Shown: in pieces, positions 9,074 through 16,143 of the stretch
Position numbering within the stretch: the stretch's first letter is position 1
Layout: each line of letters opens with the position of its first letter
Source of the DNA: Demequina sediminicola
GTDB lineage: Bacteria > Actinomycetota > Actinomycetes > Actinomycetales > Demequinaceae
Assembly: GCF_000975055.1 (NCBI RefSeq)
Contig: NZ_BBRB01000004.1
Coordinates: 177,569-241,568 of the forward strand
Direction of reading: 5' to 3'
Length of the DNA: 64,000 nt
Program-made: the position numbers and the translations under genes
The notes under the pieces: generated by a model
Seen by the model: only the letters and a program-made list of their open reading frames with translations
What the model was told of the DNA's origin: nothing
Database searches by the model: none

Positions 9074-9397
9074 TTAGCGGCCTCTGAGCTGGCGTAGGTC
9101 CGGCATTGCGTCATCTTGCGCGAGCTCTTCGATGTTGACGTCCTTGAACGTCACCACACGCACATTCTTCACAAGGCGGGCGGAGCGGTACACGTCCCAC
9201 ACCCAGGCATCGGTCATGTGGACCTCGAAGTAGACATCCGCGCCGGAGGTCCGCACCTGCATGTCCACCTTGTTGCACAGGTAGAAGCGGCGGTCAGTCT
9301 CCACGACGTAGCGGAAAAGACCCACCACATCACGATATTCGCGATACAACGCGAGTTCGGCGGCGGTCTCGTAGCTCTCTAGGTCGTCACTGCTCAC
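9074..9397 (-). CDS. DUF2469 family conserved actinobacterial protein
   Basis: A 107-residue protein that belongs to DUF2469, a short cytoplasmic family almost confined to actinobacteria and typically adjacent to rnhB, as here. Diagnostic stretches are ALYREYRDVVGLFRYVVETD, then RRFYLCNKVDMQVRTS and AWVWDVYRSARLVKNVRV. No function is established. An in-frame GTG at 9403 exists. The GTG at 9395-9397 matches the family N-terminus (S-S-D-D-L-E-x-Y-E) and has GAAG 8 bases upstream, so it was preferred. Confidence 0.88.
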   Translation of the reverse strand: MSSDDLESYETAAELALYREYRDVVGLFRYVVETDRRFYLCNKVDMQVRTSGADVYFEVHMTDAWVWDVYRSARLVKNVRVVTFKDVNIEELAQDDAMPDLRQLRGR

Positions 9398-9466
9398 GTA
9401 CACATCTTCGCGTGCAAGGCACCCAGGAGCGTGAGCGGCGCGCCGGGCGATCGAGCCCGGTGCTCA

Positions 9467-10201
9467 TCACGAGGCCATCCCGGGGGTGTGGGCGGGAAGA
9501 TTCCAGGACCGCCGATGCCACGGTGTTGCACCGAGTCGGCGCAGCGCATCGAGGTGCCCGGCAGCGCCGTACCCTTTGTTCCCGCTCCAGCCGTACTCAG
9601 GATGCTGCCCGTGGGCTTGCGTCATGATGGAATCGCGTTCAACTTTGGCGCCGATGGAGGCCGCGGCAATCGAGGCGCACAGATCGTCTCCTTTGATCAC
9701 CATGGTCACCGGCGGCACGGCCACCTTGGGATAGAGAGCCGATGCCGCGGTGGTCTCTGGCTCGACGCTAGCGAAGAGATCGGGCTCGGGAAGGGTCAGC
9801 CAGTCGTGTTTGCCGTCAAGGAGCACGGCGTCGACATCGACATCCATTGCCTGGAGCTGTGCAAGACCGCGCATTCCTGCCAAACGCAATGCACCCACGA
9901 TTCCCAGGTCATCGATCTCTTCTGCGGAGGAGTGAGCCACGACGCGCGCTAATCCAAAGCCCGCGGGAGAGTGGTCATTCTCGCGATGCTCGGCAAGAGC
10001 GGCGACCATCCGGGTGCGGCGTGGCGCCGAGAGCCTCTTAGAGTCGGCTAACCCCTCGGGCCACGTCGAGCATCGGCTCACCGCACACAGACCTACCGTG
10101 ACGGGCCCCGCGAGTGCGCCACGGCCCACCTCGTCGATACCGGCGATGATGCAGGCACCGGCATCCCACAAGGCGCGTTCGTGCTCGAGTGAGACTGCCA
10201 C
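9467..10201 (-). CDS. rnhB: Ribonuclease HII
   Basis: A 244-residue RNase HII that nicks 5' of ribonucleotides in DNA and degrades RNA in hybrids. The catalytic DEDD set is visible: D and E in IIAGIDEVGRGALAGPV, D in DAVLLDGKHDW, and the region around HPEYGWSGNKGYGAAGHLDAL near the C-terminus. Length is typical. The start is GTG at 10199-10201, three bases after the lepB stop, with GGAG inside the end of lepB serving as ribosome-binding site. This implies co-translation with lepB. Confidence 0.93.
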   Translation of the reverse strand: MAVSLEHERALWDAGACIIAGIDEVGRGALAGPVTVGLCAVSRCSTWPEGLADSKRLSAPRRTRMVAALAEHRENDHSPAGFGLARVVAHSSAEEIDDLGIVGALRLAGMRGLAQLQAMDVDVDAVLLDGKHDWLTLPEPDLFASVEPETTAASALYPKVAVPPVTMVIKGDDLCASIAAASIGAKVERDSIMTQAHGQHPEYGWSGNKGYGAAGHLDALRRLGATPWHRRSWNLPAHTPGMAS

Positions 10202-10204
10202 GGG

Positions 10205-10834
10205 CTACTCCGTGACGACGTCGGGGTCGTCGTACGGATTACCGATTCCGTGGAAGTGCTGGAGCGGCCACACGGTAGCGAACGCGGTGCCCACGACAGA
10301 ATCGAGGGGAATTGCACCGCCACCCGGATTACCCATATGCGCACGGGAATCGGCACTGTGCGGGCGGTTATCGCCCATGACCCACAGATATCCGTCCGGA
10401 ATGGTCCTTTCGAAGCTTTGGATGGATGGCTCGACACCTGCGGGGAGGTACGGCTCGTCGAGTGGCTCGCCGTCAATCGTGATGTTGCCCTCAGCGGTGC
10501 AGCACACCACGTTCTCGCCGGGAAGTCCCACCACGCGCTTGACGAGGTGTGTCCCAGCGTCCTCAGGAAGCAGTCCCGTGAACGTCAGGATGTCCTTGCC
10601 GAAAGCCTCGAAGGCGGTGTCGTCAGCAGAGGAAGTGTCAGCGGGAAGCCAGCCGCCGGGGTCTTTGAACACCACGATGTCGCCGCGACGCAGATCGAGC
10701 GGACCTGGGCGCCACTTCGTGACGAGAATGCGATCGTTCTCCTGCAAGGTGGGATCCATCGACGCTGACGGAATCCAGAACGACTGAAAAAAGAACGTCT
10801 TGATAAGGAGAGAAAGCGCAAGCGCACACAGCAC
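10205..10834 (-). CDS. lepB: Signal peptidase I
   Basis: Type I signal peptidase that removes signal peptides at the outer face of the membrane. From the GTG at 10834 it is 209 residues. A TM segment (LCALALSLLIKTFFFQ) is followed at once by the catalytic Ser box (SFWIPSASMDPTL). Box C GDIVVFKDP, the catalytic Lys in THLVKRVVGLPGE, and GDNRPHSADSR follow. The open frame continues upstream without a stop to 10930 and encodes a plausible cytoplasmic leader ending RLWGYVREFLVIV. It has no ATG, GTG or TTG; the only near-cognate start at a sensible place is CTG at 10928-10930, overlapping the rplS stop. A strong hairpin lies within this leader, so the true start is unsettled. Confidence 0.9.
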   Translation of the reverse strand: MLCALALSLLIKTFFFQSFWIPSASMDPTLQENDRILVTKWRPGPLDLRRGDIVVFKDPGGWLPADTSSADDTAFEAFGKDILTFTGLLPEDAGTHLVKRVVGLPGENVVCCTAEGNITIDGEPLDEPYLPAGVEPSIQSFERTIPDGYLWVMGDNRPHSADSRAHMGNPGGGAIPLDSVVGTAFATVWPLQHFHGIGNPYDDPDVVTE

Positions 10835-10872
10835 AATGACCAGGAATTCCCGGACATACCCCCATAGACGGC

Positions 10873-10905
10873 CACCGGCGGAGGGTGAATGACCCTCCGC
10901 CGGTG
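10873..10905. terminator. Perfect 14-bp hairpin between rplS and lepB
   Basis: CACCGGCGGAGGGT (10873-10886) and its exact reverse complement (10892-10905) flank a 5-base loop. The hairpin starts 22 bp downstream of the rplS stop on the minus strand. No T-run follows on either strand, so it may act as an actinobacterial U-less terminator, an attenuator or an RNA-processing/stability element. If lepB starts at CTG 10930, the hairpin lies inside its coding sequence. Confidence 0.65.
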
Positions 10906-10926
10906 TGCCTGACTCTGTGCTGATGG

Positions 10927-11274
10927 TCAGTTCTCGCGCTTCTCGCGGATGCGAGCTGCCTTACCGCGCAGGTTGCGCATGTAGTACAGCTTGGCGCGGC
11001 GAACGTCACCACGGCTGACAAGCTCGATCTGCTCGATGGTGGGTGCGTGCACCGGGAAGGTACGCTCCACGCCAACACCGAAGGAAACCTTGCGGACCGT
11101 GAAGGTAGCGCCGATGCCGTGGCCCTGGCGACGCAGGACGAAGCCCTGGAAAACCTGGATACGTGAACGGCTACCTTCAATGACCTTCACGTGAACCTTC
11201 ACGTTGTCACCCGGACGGAAGTCGGGGAGGTCGTCGCGGAGTGATCCCGCAGTAATGTGGTCAAGCTTCTGCAT
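10927..11274 (-). CDS. rplS: 50S ribosomal protein L19
   Basis: A 115-residue L19, which sits at the 30S-50S interface. The sequence [19 protein letters not shown] is followed by [20 protein letters not shown] and [19 protein letters not shown], all typical. The Arg/Lys-rich C-terminus [13 protein letters not shown] is also normal. The open frame runs upstream to 11349, but the ATG at 11274 has AGGAG 8 bases before it and matches the universal N-terminus. Separated from trmD by 131 bp with its own probable promoter (see 11405-11416). Confidence 0.96.
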   Translation of the reverse strand: MQKLDHITAGSLRDDLPDFRPGDNVKVHVKVIEGSRSRIQVFQGFVLRRQGHGIGATFTVRKVSFGVGVERTFPVHAPTIEQIELVSRGDVRRAKLYYMRNLRGKAARIREKREN

Positions 11275-11404
11275 GACTATTGCTCCTACGCACACGCCAC
11301 AGGCCCTGCACGCACTCTGCCTTACGGCTTTGATCAGTGGTGGTGACAAGACAAGTCGTGCTGAGACCCCCTGTGGCAGATGTCAGCCCCGCTTGCACCG
11401 AGAG

Positions 11405-11416
11405 ACTATTGTGCCA
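11405..11416 (-). promoter_or_regulatory. Candidate rplS promoter element (shared 12-mer)
   Basis: TGGCACAATAGT on the minus strand, 131 bp upstream of rplS and overlapping the trmD stop codon. The identical 12-mer occurs 118 bp upstream of rpsP (14081-14092). TG-n-CACAAT resembles an extended -10 element. Both genes encode ribosomal proteins and would have similar leader lengths. No matching -35 was found. Confidence 0.4.
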
Positions 11417-12110
11417 CATCCCGGTCACTCTCAGGAAGCAAATCAGGCCGACGATCTCGGGTGCGCTCACGTTGCTGCTCGTGGCGCCACTGGGCAATCT
11501 TCCCGTGGTGACCACTCAGGAGAACCTCCGGCACGTCAAGTCCTCGCCACTGTGCGGGCCTGGTGTAGCTCGGATACTCCAAGAGACCGTCAGAGTGTGA
11601 CTCCTCGACGATTGATTGCGCATTGCCCATAAATCCGGGAATCAGGCGCGTGATGGCCTCGATCATCGCGACTACCGCGACCTCTCCCCCATTGAGGACG
11701 TAATCACCGATCGATACCTCGCTGACGCGAAAGCCTGCATCCGCATAATGCTGCGGAACACGCGCATCGATACCCTCATAGCGACCACAGGCAAACACCA
11801 ACTGCTTTTCCTGAGCGAGGTCTGACGCCATCCCTTGGGTGAACGGAATACCCGCAGGAGTGGGGACCACAAGGTGAGCGCCCGGCTGCATCACATCGTC
11901 CAGCGCCGCACCCCAGACATCGGGCTTCATGACCATACCTGCGCCCCCACCGAACGGTGCATCATCCACGGTGCCGTGGACATCGTGCGTCCAGTCACGC
12001 AGATTGTGGATGCGCGCCTCCACCAGTTCCTTAGCGCGGGCCTTGCCCAGCAAGGACAGATCCAGCACCGAGAAGAACTCAGGGAAGATGCTGACGACGT
12101 CGAGCCTCAT
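11406..12110 (-). CDS. trmD: tRNA (guanine-N1)-methyltransferase
   Basis: A 234-residue TrmD, which methylates G37 of tRNAs using S-adenosylmethionine and prevents +1 frameshifting. The SPOUT trefoil-knot signatures are present: [13 protein letters not shown], then [14 protein letters not shown] and the C-terminal [19 protein letters not shown]. The N-terminus [13 protein letters not shown] is canonical. Its ATG overlaps the rimM stop by 4 bp (ATGA). This order, rpsP-khpA then rimM-trmD-rplS, is the classical ribosome-maturation cluster, here interrupted by a plus-strand membrane gene. Confidence 0.96.
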   Translation of the reverse strand: MRLDVVSIFPEFFSVLDLSLLGKARAKELVEARIHNLRDWTHDVHGTVDDAPFGGGAGMVMKPDVWGAALDDVMQPGAHLVVPTPAGIPFTQGMASDLAQEKQLVFACGRYEGIDARVPQHYADAGFRVSEVSIGDYVLNGGEVAVVAMIEAITRLIPGFMGNAQSIVEESHSDGLLEYPSYTRPAQWRGLDVPEVLLSGHHGKIAQWRHEQQRERTRDRRPDLLPESDRDVAQ

Positions 12111-12640
12111 CCGTGCGTCTCCCCTGTTTCCTCAGGTGACTCGCCATCGAGGAGCCCATATGGCGGTGTAATCGTGACGGCGCGTGCCTCGAGGTCAACC
12201 TCGGGTACGAACTCGTCGACAAACGGAATCATTGCGCGCTTGCCGCTGACTTGCTTGACGACCAACAAGTCCTGGGCAGGCATCGACAACAAATCTGCGA
12301 CCTCGCCCACGACCTCTCCACTGGGCCGAACAACCGAAAGTCCCACGAGTTCGTAGACATACCAAGCATCGTCTTCATCGGATTCATCACCGTCAATGAC
12401 GAGCGACACCCCGCGTACGGCATCGGCGTCTTCTCGTGACGCCACCTCAGCAAACTTCACATACCAGCGCTGCGACTGAGTACGCACGGCGGTCACCGTG
12501 AGAGGTCCAGCTGCCGCAGGGTCCGTGTCGAACGACGCTCCTGGCACCAGTCTCTCTTCAGGGATATCCGTGCGCACTTCCACCGTCACTTCACCCTTGA
12601 GCCCATGAGCACGGCCGATGCGCGCAACAGTCAGTTCCAT
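12107..12640 (-). CDS. rimM: 16S rRNA maturation factor RimM
   Basis: A 177-residue RimM that binds ribosomal protein S19 and assists assembly of the 30S head. The N-terminal beta-barrel begins [19 protein letters not shown]. The C-terminal PRC-barrel includes [11 protein letters not shown] and the MPAQDLLVV stretch, with [14 protein letters not shown] following. The ATG at 12640 is preferred over the GTG two codons upstream. Neither has a clear Shine-Dalgarno sequence, so leaderless or near-leaderless translation is possible. Overlaps trmD by 4 bp. Confidence 0.93.
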   Translation of the reverse strand: MELTVARIGRAHGLKGEVTVEVRTDIPEERLVPGASFDTDPAAAGPLTVTAVRTQSQRWYVKFAEVASREDADAVRGVSLVIDGDESDEDDAWYVYELVGLSVVRPSGEVVGEVADLLSMPAQDLLVVKQVSGKRAMIPFVDEFVPEVDLEARAVTITPPYGLLDGESPEETGETHG

Positions 12641-12741
12641 GGGCACAAGCGTAAACGACCAGCATCAGGGGGCTTGCCTCGGCTAGATTGACTCTGGAGG
12701 GGAGACACCGCCCTCTTCACCGTGCATCCGAGGAGGCAACC

Positions 12742-13167
12742 ATGTCCTATCCGCAAACCGCGCATCCGGGCCCACGCCCCGGAACAGTGACGTTCGTCGT
12801 GGTATTGACCTGGATCTCCGCCGTGTTGACGCTGATCTCAGGCGGCGTATGGCTGTGGGCGTCCGGTGACACTGGATTTCTCGCCGATGTCGACACCTCC
12901 GCACAGCCAGCACGCATCTACGGCTGGACATTGCTCGGGCTCGGTGTCGTCACCCTGCTGGTGGCTGTAGGCCTCGGCAACGGTTCCAGGTTCTCGCGCT
13001 TCATCGTCAACGCCATTATGGCGATCCGACTGGTGCTCGACCTCATTGTGATCTTTAGCGTCCCGGGTTTTCCCGAGTGGCAAGCAATCGCGTCCATCAT
13101 CTGGTCCGCACTCATCTTGATCTTCCTCAACAACCGCCGCGCATCGCTGTGGTTCTTGAGGACTTAA
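12742..13167 (+). CDS. Small four-TM membrane protein, unknown function
   Basis: A 141-residue integral membrane protein with four hydrophobic helices (roughly residues 18-42, 62-84, 92-115 and 122-138). A Pro/Gly-rich N-terminus (SYPQTAHPGPRPG) precedes them. The start at 12742 is fixed by AGGAGG five bases upstream; an earlier in-frame start at 12688 lacks a site. No family is recognised; it resembles the many small actinobacterial four-helix proteins of unknown role. It is a monocistronic plus-strand insertion between rimM and the khpA-rpsP pair and ends at a strong bidirectional hairpin. Confidence 0.75.
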   Translation: MSYPQTAHPGPRPGTVTFVVVLTWISAVLTLISGGVWLWASGDTGFLADVDTSAQPARIYGWTLLGLGVVTLLVAVGLGNGSRFSRFIVNAIMAIRLVLDLIVIFSVPGFPEWQAIASIIWSALILIFLNNRRASLWFLRT

Positions 13168-13204
13168 CACGGTGACGGTCTCCCGGCTCTCACCACATAC
13201 GCAG

Positions 13205-13236
13205 AAGGCCCCCGTCACAGTTGTGACGGGGGCCTT
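13205..13236. terminator. Bidirectional terminator hairpin
   Basis: AAGGCCCCCGTCACA (13205-13219) pairs over 15 bp with 13222-13236, with a two-base tip. It lies between the convergent membrane-protein gene (ends 13167) and khpA (ends 13254), so it can serve both strands. It is flanked by short A and T runs (GAAGG / CCTTG). Confidence 0.85.
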
Positions 13237-13253
13237 GCTGTTGTGGCTACTTG

Positions 13254-13484
13254 CTAGGCCACGTCCACAATGTTGACGCGAACGTCATCACGCGAAATAG
13301 CGTCGATCACGGTGCGCAACGAGGTCGCAGTGCGACCACGCCGGCCAATCACGCGCGGAAGGTCCTCGGGGTTCACCACCACGTTCAGGGTGATGCCACG
13401 ACGGCCTGAGCGCTCGGACACCGTGACATCGTCCGGGTTACGGACAATGCTGCGGACCAGATACTCCAGGACGTCGACAACCAC
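13254..13484 (-). CDS. khpA: KH-domain RNA-binding protein KhpA (YlqC family)
   Basis: A 76-residue single KH-domain protein. The start MVVDVLEYLVRSIVRNPDDV and the GxxG loop in PRVIGRRGRTATSLRT are diagnostic of KhpA/YlqC, which forms an RNA chaperone with KhpB in Gram-positives. GTG start at 13482-13484, two bases after the rpsP stop, so it is co-transcribed with rpsP as in most actinobacteria. Confidence 0.93.
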   Translation of the reverse strand: MVVDVLEYLVRSIVRNPDDVTVSERSGRRGITLNVVVNPEDLPRVIGRRGRTATSLRTVIDAISRDDVRVNIVDVA

Positions 13485-13486
13485 GA

Positions 13487-13963
13487 TTACTTCTCCTCAG
13501 CCTCAGCGGGCTGCTCGGCGGACTCGTCCGCGGCAGGCTCCGCAGCAGCTTCAGCCTTGGCGGCCTCCTCTGCTTCCTTCTTGGCCTTCTCGTCAGCGGC
13601 AGCCTTGTCAGCCTTCAGCTTCTCGGCGGCATCGGCGCTTGCCTTGATCTGGTCATCGGCACTTGCCTTACCAGCAGGAACCTCGACGGTCGACTTTGCG
13701 TCCTTGTCGCCCTTGTACTGGCCCCAGTCACCGGTCAGTTCGAGCAGCTTGCGCACCTGGTCCGAAGGCTGAGCGCCAACGGAGAGCCAGTACTGCGCGC
13801 GCTCCGAGTTGATGTCGATGAAAGACGGGTTGGACAGCGGGTGGTACTTGCCGATCTCTTCGATCGCACGACCATCGCGCTTCGCGCGGCCATCGATCAC
13901 GATGACACGGTAGAAGGGTGCCTTCTTCTTACCAAAACGCTTGAGACGAATCTTTACAGCCAT
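13487..13963 (-). CDS. rpsP: 30S ribosomal protein S16 with long acidic/Ala-rich tail
   Basis: The first 80-85 residues are standard S16 ([20 protein letters not shown], then [14 protein letters not shown] and [19 protein letters not shown]). The remaining roughly 70 residues form a low-complexity tail of Ala, Lys, Glu and Asp that ends in EQPAEAEEK. Bacterial S16 is usually 80-90 residues; such extensions are known in actinobacteria, but this one nearly doubles the protein. Start at 13963 has AAGGAG upstream. First gene of the rpsP-khpA pair; upstream region holds the 12-mer shared with rplS. Confidence 0.95.
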   Translation of the reverse strand: MAVKIRLKRFGKKKAPFYRVIVIDGRAKRDGRAIEEIGKYHPLSNPSFIDINSERAQYWLSVGAQPSDQVRKLLELTGDWGQYKGDKDAKSTVEVPAGKASADDQIKASADAAEKLKADKAAADEKAKKEAEEAAKAEAAAEPAADESAEQPAEAEEK

Positions 13964-14080
13964 GGCTGTTCTCCTTGTTCATTCGGTGTGAGCCGGTGTG
14001 GAGCAACCCGGGAATAGTGGGAAGTCCGTCACTGGCAAGACGAATAGTTGGCACGGGTAGAGGGCCACACCAACCAACGC

Positions 14081-14092
14081 ACTATTGTGCCA
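14081..14092 (-). promoter_or_regulatory. Candidate rpsP promoter element (shared 12-mer)
   Basis: TGGCACAATAGT on the minus strand, 118 bp upstream of the rpsP start and 25 bp after the stop of the lipoprotein gene. Identical to the element upstream of rplS (11405-11416). It is a candidate extended -10 (TG-n-CACAAT) for ribosomal-protein transcription. Confidence 0.4.
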
Positions 14093-14116
14093 GATTTTCA
14101 GACCTGAGTATGACCG

Positions 14117-14752
14117 CTAGGCCTCAGGCTCCCAGCGGGGTTCGACGACACCCACGACCTTGCCGCCGTCCACGACGATCCACAAGCCCGCTCCACGGCG
14201 CCCATCAAGCACATTGCTCTCCACAGCCGCGGTCTCGAACTCCACGGGAACCCAGTCATGCGAGGACAAATAGAACACAGCGCCCGGGTCAACGTGAACA
14301 GTCACGGGGTTCACGACGTCATTCGAAATGACGAAGTGCTCCACGTGTTCATCGTCTGCGAAGCTCTCCTCGTAGATCTCCCACTGATCCGAGTCCTGCC
14401 CGAACATGCACGCCACGTCAACCGCACCACTGCCGCTCTCGCTATCGACCTCACGGACAAAAACGAACCACGTGCCGTCAGGGATCTCCGCTTCTTCCTC
14501 AATTGCGCACCCAGAGCCGAGGGCGCCCGTGCTTCCAGCGTGCCCATCAAGTTGGATCAGCGACTGCAGGCGAAACTTCATCGCGTCGTTTACCGACATT
14601 GCCGCGGTCGCTGTAGCGCTGAGCGCCTGAGGTCCCGAGAGTTCAACGGAGGTGGAAAGGGGCGCCGCATTGGGCGCTGCCACCGTGCAGCTGCCTAAGG
14701 CGCTCACACCCATCACAAAGGTCGCGAGCCCCAGGAGTTTTTGCGTTGCCAT
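14117..14752 (-). CDS. Putative lipoprotein, unknown function
   Basis: A 211-residue protein. The preferred ATG at 14752 gives a signal peptide (MATQKLLGLATF...) with a lipobox-like LGSC at Cys22, suggesting a membrane-anchored lipoprotein. A longer upstream frame with basic, unrelated residues was discounted. The mature part is acidic, with a Cys pair (GSGCAIEEEAE and VACMFGQDSD) and a VHVDPGAVFYLSS beta segment. No family was recognised. It is the last gene after apbE in a redox-flavin group (57 bp gap), so it may belong to the same envelope system, but this is inference. Confidence 0.65.
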   Translation of the reverse strand: MATQKLLGLATFVMGVSALGSCTVAAPNAAPLSTSVELSGPQALSATATAAMSVNDAMKFRLQSLIQLDGHAGSTGALGSGCAIEEEAEIPDGTWFVFVREVDSESGSGAVDVACMFGQDSDQWEIYEESFADDEHVEHFVISNDVVNPVTVHVDPGAVFYLSSHDWVPVEFETAAVESNVLDGRRGAGLWIVVDGGKVVGVVEPRWEPEA

Positions 14753-14808
14753 CGCACTCCTCAGAGTTCTTGTGCCAGCCAACTTAGCGCAATCCGGGCG
14801 CGTGAGGG

Positions 14809-15651
14809 TCACAGACGACGAGTTCGCCAGCCAGGTGTGGAGACGGACGTGACCTTGTCTCCTCGGCTCTTGAGAGCGAGGACGTCCATCCCTAGTGCGT
14901 GCGCACTTTCCGCCACGCCGGCGCCTCCAGCCACAATGGCAGTGGCCCACGCATCGCACTGGACCAGGTCGCGCCCGATCACCGTGGCCTGGACAACGGT
15001 GCTAGTGCCTTTGCCTCGCTGCGGCGCCCAGATGTGGCCACTGCGATGGCCAACGCCCGACGTCGCGAGGGATGCAGAGCGGTCCTGGCCAATGCGGACT
15101 GCAGCGAGCGATCGCTGTTGGGGGCCTGGTTCGTGACGAGGGTCCCCGATTCCGATACGCCAGCCCTCGTCGGAGGGTGCCTGGCCGTGCACAGACAGGT
15201 CACCTGCACAGCCCCACGACCATCCCTCGGCCTGCAGTAATGACAGACGCCACCGGGAGCGCTCCATAGCCCACGTCTTCACGATTCCCGTGGGATCAAT
15301 GCGCGACGCGCCTGCACGCGACGCTCCGGGACTGCGCGACGCCGGCTCACTGAGCGGCTCACGCGCGTCGAACCACCCGCCCGTTTCCTCTCGAAACTGC
15401 TCACAGAGGTCAAGCACCTCCGCGACGGCCGGGGGCGCGTCCGCCACCACGGCCTCACCGCGGTTGATGCGACTGATCCAGGAGTCCTCCCGGTATGTGC
15501 TGAACACCTCATCGACCCAGCGCAAGTCTGACTCGATGAACGACATGACAGATGTCGCGGACTCCTTGTCCGCGCACCCCACGACAGTCAGAGTGAAGTC
15601 CATCGCCATTGCTTGCGCCGTGAGCGTGAAGACACCCTCGTGATCAGTCAC
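14809..15651 (-). CDS. apbE: FAD:protein FMN transferase (ApbE/Ftp family)
   Basis: A 280-residue ApbE-family protein. ApbE attaches FMN covalently to Thr/Ser of target proteins using FAD and Mg2+. Recognisable parts are AQAMAMDFTLTVVG (N-terminus), WISRINRGE, the DPTGIVKTWAMERS segment, CAGDLSVHGQAP with WRIGIGDPR, and SLATSGVGHRSGHIWAPQ. It is shorter than Gram-negative ApbE and has no obvious signal peptide. GTG start overlaps the stop of the FMN-binding-domain gene (GTGA), the expected pairing of modifying enzyme and target. Confidence 0.85.
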   Translation of the reverse strand: MTDHEGVFTLTAQAMAMDFTLTVVGCADKESATSVMSFIESDLRWVDEVFSTYREDSWISRINRGEAVVADAPPAVAEVLDLCEQFREETGGWFDAREPLSEPASRSPGASRAGASRIDPTGIVKTWAMERSRWRLSLLQAEGWSWGCAGDLSVHGQAPSDEGWRIGIGDPRHEPGPQQRSLAAVRIGQDRSASLATSGVGHRSGHIWAPQRGKGTSTVVQATVIGRDLVQCDAWATAIVAGGAGVAESAHALGMDVLALKSRGDKVTSVSTPGWRTRRL

Positions 15652-16139
15652 AGGCCCGCGTCCTCAAACGCTCCTTGCGCAGACTCAAACATCGCCGGCG
15701 AGGTATAGCTGGCCCCCGACACGTGCTCGACGTCCCAGTCCTGCTCCTCGAGAAACTCTTCCTCGAGAATCGGTAGCGCCATATCGTTGACGACCCGGGA
15801 CGGCGAAGCATCCGTCCCCGCCACCGGGAACTCCACTGCAGTCAGCACGCCGTCGGTGAACGTGAGACGGACTTGATAGTCGCCACGAATATTGGAGACC
15901 ACGGGACCATCGAAAGTTCCAGAGACACCTTCGCTGGTGACGTCGCTCGGGTCCGGGTTCGTTGAGTTCTCCGCAGAAGGCGCGCTGGACGTCGCCCCCG
16001 GCTGCGCCGTCTCGTCGCCACAGGTATCCGCGGTTGCGCCGTCGACGCAGTCATCGAGCGGGTCTGGAGCTGCCGCAAAGCCTGCCGCAAGAATGACCGC
16101 CGATGCGCCTGTCACCATGACCGCGCGTGTCGCTTTCAT
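15648..16139 (-). CDS. Exported FMN-binding-domain protein (flavinylation target)
   Basis: A 163-residue protein with an N-terminal signal/anchor (KATRAVMVTGASAVILAAGF), a Ser/Thr/Pro linker, and an FMN-binding domain from about residue 75. The domain ends at VEHVSGASYTSPAM, which matches the ApbE target motif DxxSGAT only loosely: Glu replaces Asp and the acceptor is Ser instead of Thr. ATG at 16139 was chosen because it opens the signal peptide. Overlaps apbE by 4 bp and lies 4 bp after the ferric-reductase-like gene. The three probably form an extracytoplasmic electron-transfer unit. Confidence 0.82.
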   Translation of the reverse strand: MKATRAVMVTGASAVILAAGFAAAPDPLDDCVDGATADTCGDETAQPGATSSAPSAENSTNPDPSDVTSEGVSGTFDGPVVSNIRGDYQVRLTFTDGVLTAVEFPVAGTDASPSRVVNDMALPILEEEFLEEQDWDVEHVSGASYTSPAMFESAQGAFEDAGL

Positions 16140-16143
16140 CTGC

